Shown piece after piece: positions 61,433 through 64,000 of a stretch of 64,000 nucleotides of DNA. The first letter of the stretch is position 1; each line of letters starts with the position of its first letter. Source of the DNA: Streptomyces canus (lineage in GTDB: Bacteria; Actinomycetota; Actinomycetes; Streptomycetales; Streptomycetaceae). The translations under genes were made by a program, and so were the position numbers. The DNA lies in the NCBI RefSeq assembly GCF_041435015.1, contig NZ_CP107989.1, positions 8,680,001 to 8,744,000 of the forward strand, written 5' to 3'. The notes under the pieces are model-generated. The model worked only from the letters and a program-made list of their open reading frames with translations. It was not told the DNA's origin and ran no database searches.

Positions 61433-62208
61433 CCGGCCACCCCGGCAGTCCCAGCGCCCCCTACTACTACGTCAGCCACGCTCTGCCCGCGCCGACGGAT
61501 CCATGGCTGCGGATGTTCAACACCGACCTTCAGGCCGAGATACACCGGCGCCTGGGCCCCGACCCGAGCCACACCGGCCTGCTCCCGGAACCCTCCCGCG
61601 ACCTCACACCGGGGGAGTGCGACGTCACGCCCGCCATGCGCTGCCGTACCTTGCTCGCGTTGCTCACCGATCGCTACTACAAGGAACCACGCACACTGCG
61701 CGACCTCGCGGTGTTCCGCCGACGGCTGCTGTGGGAACAGCATCAGACCGGACAACGCTCGACGGCTCTGATTCCGATCCTGTGGACCACCAAGGGACTG
61801 CCTCCGCGCCAGGATCCGGACACGGTGGCAGTGCCGGTCGGCGACTACACCGCATCCGGTCTTGCCGGTCTGGTGGGAGCCCCGCACGTTCGCGGCGGAT
61901 ACCTCAGAGTGCTGCGTGCGGTCGTAGAACGGATCGTCACCGGAGCCCGTCTCTCGCCTCCCGTCATGAACCCCCAGGACCTCTGCTTCACCCTGTCCCC
62001 ACAGGTATCTGGAATGCCGCGAATTTCGCTCTCGGACAGTTGCTTCCCCAATATGCCTTACACGCCGGTACGGGTACCGTGGCAGCCAACGCACGCCGCA
62101 CGACCGTCCCTTCACCCGGAACCCCGGCGGGACGCATCCCCCCACAGATCCTGGTTCTCCCCCGTGGAGAACGACGACCGGCCGATCCTGCGGGGGCCTC
62201 ACAGCTGA
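61429..62208 (+). CDS. fxsC: TIR-like protein FxsC, probably lacking the catalytic Glu
   Basis: The 259-residue protein overlaps fxsB as ATGA. Its first 175 residues form a TIR-like FxsC domain (PYYYVSHALPAPTDPWLRMFNTDL; MRCRTLLALLTDRYYKE; STALIPILWTTKGLP). At the place where active TIR domains have Glu, the sequence RTLRDLAVF has Asp. The C-terminal 60 residues are Pro/Arg-rich, differ in composition and resemble nothing recognised; another frame over 61990-62237 (WNAANFALGQLLPQYALHAG) looks equally protein-like, so a frameshift near 62010 cannot be excluded. Confidence 0.72.
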   Translation: MTGHPGSPSAPYYYVSHALPAPTDPWLRMFNTDLQAEIHRRLGPDPSHTGLLPEPSRDLTPGECDVTPAMRCRTLLALLTDRYYKEPRTLRDLAVFRRRLLWEQHQTGQRSTALIPILWTTKGLPPRQDPDTVAVPVGDYTASGLAGLVGAPHVRGGYLRVLRAVVERIVTGARLSPPVMNPQDLCFTLSPQVSGMPRISLSDSCFPNMPYTPVRVPWQPTHAARPSLHPEPRRDASPHRSWFSPVENDDRPILRGPHS

Positions 62209-62233
62209 CGCACCGAGGTTGGAGCGACAACCG

Positions 62234-64000
62234 ATGAGCAGTGCCGCGCAGTCTGGGTCCGAACAGGGCCGCAACCGGGCGACTGTCGTGACCTTCTACT
62301 CGCACAAGGGCGGAGTCGGGCGGACCATGGCTCTGGCCAATGTCGCCTGGCTTCTGGCTGATGCGGGGCATCGCGTCCTCATCGTCGACTGGGATCTGGA
62401 ATCGCCCGGGCTGAACCGCTTCGTGCGGCCGTTCCTGCCCGACCCCGAACTGCGCGAGTCAACCGGCGTGGTGGAGATGATCCTGGACTACGGCCGGGCT
62501 GTGGACGCCCTGGAGGCCCGGGGGCTGTCCGGGGAGGTGTTCAGCGCCCGGCTGGCAGAGCTGCTTGAGCGGCATACCCAGGTCGGCAACCACACCGACC
62601 GGCTCAAGTACCGGTTCACGCGGCCCGAGGGCCGTATGGACTTCCTCGGGCCGGGCCTTCAGGACAGCCTCTACAGCGAACGGGTCGCGACCTTCGAGTG
62701 GAACCGCTTCTACCGGGAGCAGGGAGGCCGGCGCTTCGCGGAAGCACTGCGAGAGAGCCTGCGCACCAGCGACTACGACTACGTCCTCATCGACAGCCGC
62801 ACCGGCCACTCCGACAACGCGAGCCTGTGCACGCTGATTCTGCCCGACGTGGTCGTCGTCGGATTCAACCTCAGCAACCAGTCCATCGACGGCTCGGCCT
62901 CCGTCGCCCGCCAAGTGCGGGAACGGTCCGCCGGTGGCGTCAGGGTCCTGCCGGTCCCCATGCGCGTGGACGACTCCAAACCGGAACAGGCCGAGCGGCG
63001 CAGGGCACGCGCCAGAAGTCAGTTCGAGGGCGCGTGCGGGCCGATTCTGCACAGCGGTGAGCTGCAGTATTGGCGCGAGGTCGAAGTCAAGCACCTGCCG
63101 AACCTCGCCTATGAGGAGGTACTCATCCCGTTCGCGCTGCCGAACTTCGAGCCCTCGGTGCAGAAGCAGGCGTACGAACGTCTCGCCCAGGAGATCAGCG
63201 GCGACCGCACGCTGCGCTTCGCGCCCCTCCCGGACACCGTCCGCTCCCAGTACATGGGGGCGTTCACCGAGGTGCCCGCACCGCCCCGCCTGGTGCGCTT
63301 GGTGTTCGAGCCGCAGGATCGTGCCTATGCGGACTGGATCCGCGCGGAGCTCAACGCGAACGCGGTGCCCTGCGACTTCGACCCGGGCCCCGGGGACCGG
63401 GCCGCCCGCACGGACGCGCCGGGCACCTTTCTCGTCCTGATGTCCTCTGCCATGGTCTCCTCCCCCCAACTCACCGCACTGGCAGCGCACTTGCCCAAGC
63501 AGGACGCCCTGGCCAACGGGGCGTGGGTGGACGTCGCCTGGCTCGAGGACGTCGAGGTCCAGAAGGCGTTTCGTAACCGGCCGGGTCCCAAGCTGTACAC
63601 GCTGGACGAGGCATCCGCACGTACCGCCCTGCTGACCCACTACATCTCCGCCGAGCGGCGCCCCGCGGCCTGGGCGGACCGGCTGGGGCGCGGACCGCGC
63701 TTCCCCCGCAGGCACCCGCGGGAATGGCATGTTCCGCATCAGCGCCAAGGCGAGTTCCTGGGCCGGGAAGGGTATCTGCGCACCCTGCGGAACGCCCTGC
63801 AGCCCGGCGAAGCGGCCCAGCCGGTCGTGCTGCACGGGCAGGCCGGGGTGGGCAAGCGGACCCTCGCCACGGAGTACGTCCACCGGTTCGGCGCGGACTA
63901 CGACGTCGTGTGGTGGATGCCGGCCGACAGCGCCGATCGAGTCGAGCGGGAGCTGGTACAGCTGAGCGTGCGCCTCGGTGCCGCCCGGCCGTCCTCACCG
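62234..64000 (+). CDS. fxsT: KGGVGR / TIR-like / NB-ARC protein of the FxSxx system (FxsT-like, cut by window end)
   Basis: The gene is open from ATG 62234 to the end of the window (589 codons). Residues about 18-40 contain FYSHKGGVGRTMALANVAWL, the deviant Walker A of ParA/MinD-type ATPases, with VLIVDWDLESPG and DYVLIDSRTGHSD as further nucleotide-binding motifs. A TIR-like domain spans about 355-470 (LVRLVFEPQDRAYADWIRAEL). An NB-ARC domain begins near 510 (GEFLGREGYLRTLRNAL), where the P-loop reads GQAGVGKRTLA with Arg542 in place of the usual Thr. TPR repeats are expected beyond the edge. It is probably the signalling hub of the operon. GGAG lies 10 bp before the start. Confidence 0.82.
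   Translation, partial: MSSAAQSGSEQGRNRATVVTFYSHKGGVGRTMALANVAWLLADAGHRVLIVDWDLESPGLNRFVRPFLPDPELRESTGVVEMILDYGRAVDALEARGLSGEVFSARLAELLERHTQVGNHTDRLKYRFTRPEGRMDFLGPGLQDSLYSERVATFEWNRFYREQGGRRFAEALRESLRTSDYDYVLIDSRTGHSDNASLCTLILPDVVVVGFNLSNQSIDGSASVARQVRERSAGGVRVLPVPMRVDDSKPEQAERRRARARSQFEGACGPILHSGELQYWREVEVKHLPNLAYEEVLIPFALPNFEPSVQKQAYERLAQEISGDRTLRFAPLPDTVRSQYMGAFTEVPAPPRLVRLVFEPQDRAYADWIRAELNANAVPCDFDPGPGDRAARTDAPGTFLVLMSSAMVSSPQLTALAAHLPKQDALANGAWVDVAWLEDVEVQKAFRNRPGPKLYTLDEASARTALLTHYISAERRPAAWADRLGRGPRFPRRHPREWHVPHQRQGEFLGREGYLRTLRNALQPGEAAQPVVLHGQAGVGKRTLATEYVHRFGADYDVVWWMPADSADRVERELVQLSVRLGAARPSSP

Overview
The window is high-GC actinobacterial DNA, almost certainly a Streptomyces chromosome. 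The evidence is strong G/C bias at third codon positions, GTG starts, twin-arginine-rich or lipoprotein signal peptides, a sugar ABC transporter with no ATPase gene of its own (Streptomyces commonly share MsiK), and a xylanase whose length and catalytic residue spacing match S. lividans XlnA. No rRNA, tRNA, CRISPR array or intact transposon was recognised.

Region 1 (1-12.2 kb) is a choline/glycine betaine uptake and breakdown locus: a partial flavin monooxygenase, a TPR protein, a choline dehydrogenase-like GMC enzyme, betaine aldehyde dehydrogenase, a ProV-ProW-ProX importer whose permease is a tandem double domain, and a dimethylglycine oxidase-like FAD/GcvT enzyme. A convergent IclR gene closes it. 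Three 17-bp inverted repeats of the form GTTGCG-N5-CGCAAC lie before betA, betB and the dimethylglycine oxidase gene and are candidate IclR operators.

Region 2 (12.2-23.9 kb) is a glycan-utilisation locus. A very large secreted multi-module glycoside hydrolase is divergent from a LacI regulator, a sugar-binding lipoprotein, two permeases and a cytoplasmic (alpha/alpha)6-barrel hydrolase. Three CGAACCGGTTCG-type operators sit in the divergent promoter region. The locus is flanked by gene relics (LacI tail, a possible P450 tail, an inverted and broken aldehyde dehydrogenase).

Region 3 (23.9-35.4 kb) holds an Hsp90-like chaperone followed by a 981-residue TPR-like protein, an EEP-family phosphodiesterase, a membrane metallophosphoesterase, and a divergent xylan pair: a GH62 arabinofuranosidase with a ricin-type lectin domain and a GH10 xylanase with a CBM13. 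CGAAA-N-TTTCG boxes lie between the pair.

Region 4 (35.4-55.5 kb) groups respiration and stress genes: SDR, NDH-2-like dehydrogenase, CIO-type cytochrome bd oxidase, epimerase, cation/proton antiporter, gluconokinase, a DUF389 gene broken by a 10-bp tandem duplication, a cyclase-family hydrolase, a BrkB-like membrane protein, GMC oxidoreductase, DUF2252, GH15, a maleylacetate reductase relic and a benzoylformate decarboxylase-like enzyme.

Region 5 (56.0-64.0 kb) is the most unusual part: a variant of the FxSxx-COOH RiPP system. A 62-residue precursor ending in WLSAV overlaps a short radical SAM/SPASM maturase (FxsB-like), followed by a TIR-like FxsC and a KGGVGR/TIR-like/NB-ARC protein (FxsT-like) that runs off the window. 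Divergently, three tightly packed genes encode a double-TIR protein, an NB-TIR protein with a degenerate P-loop, and a HIT nucleotide hydrolase. A small membrane protein of unknown function converges on them and overlaps the HIT gene. Together they look like a sensing/signalling module built around a modified C-terminal peptide.
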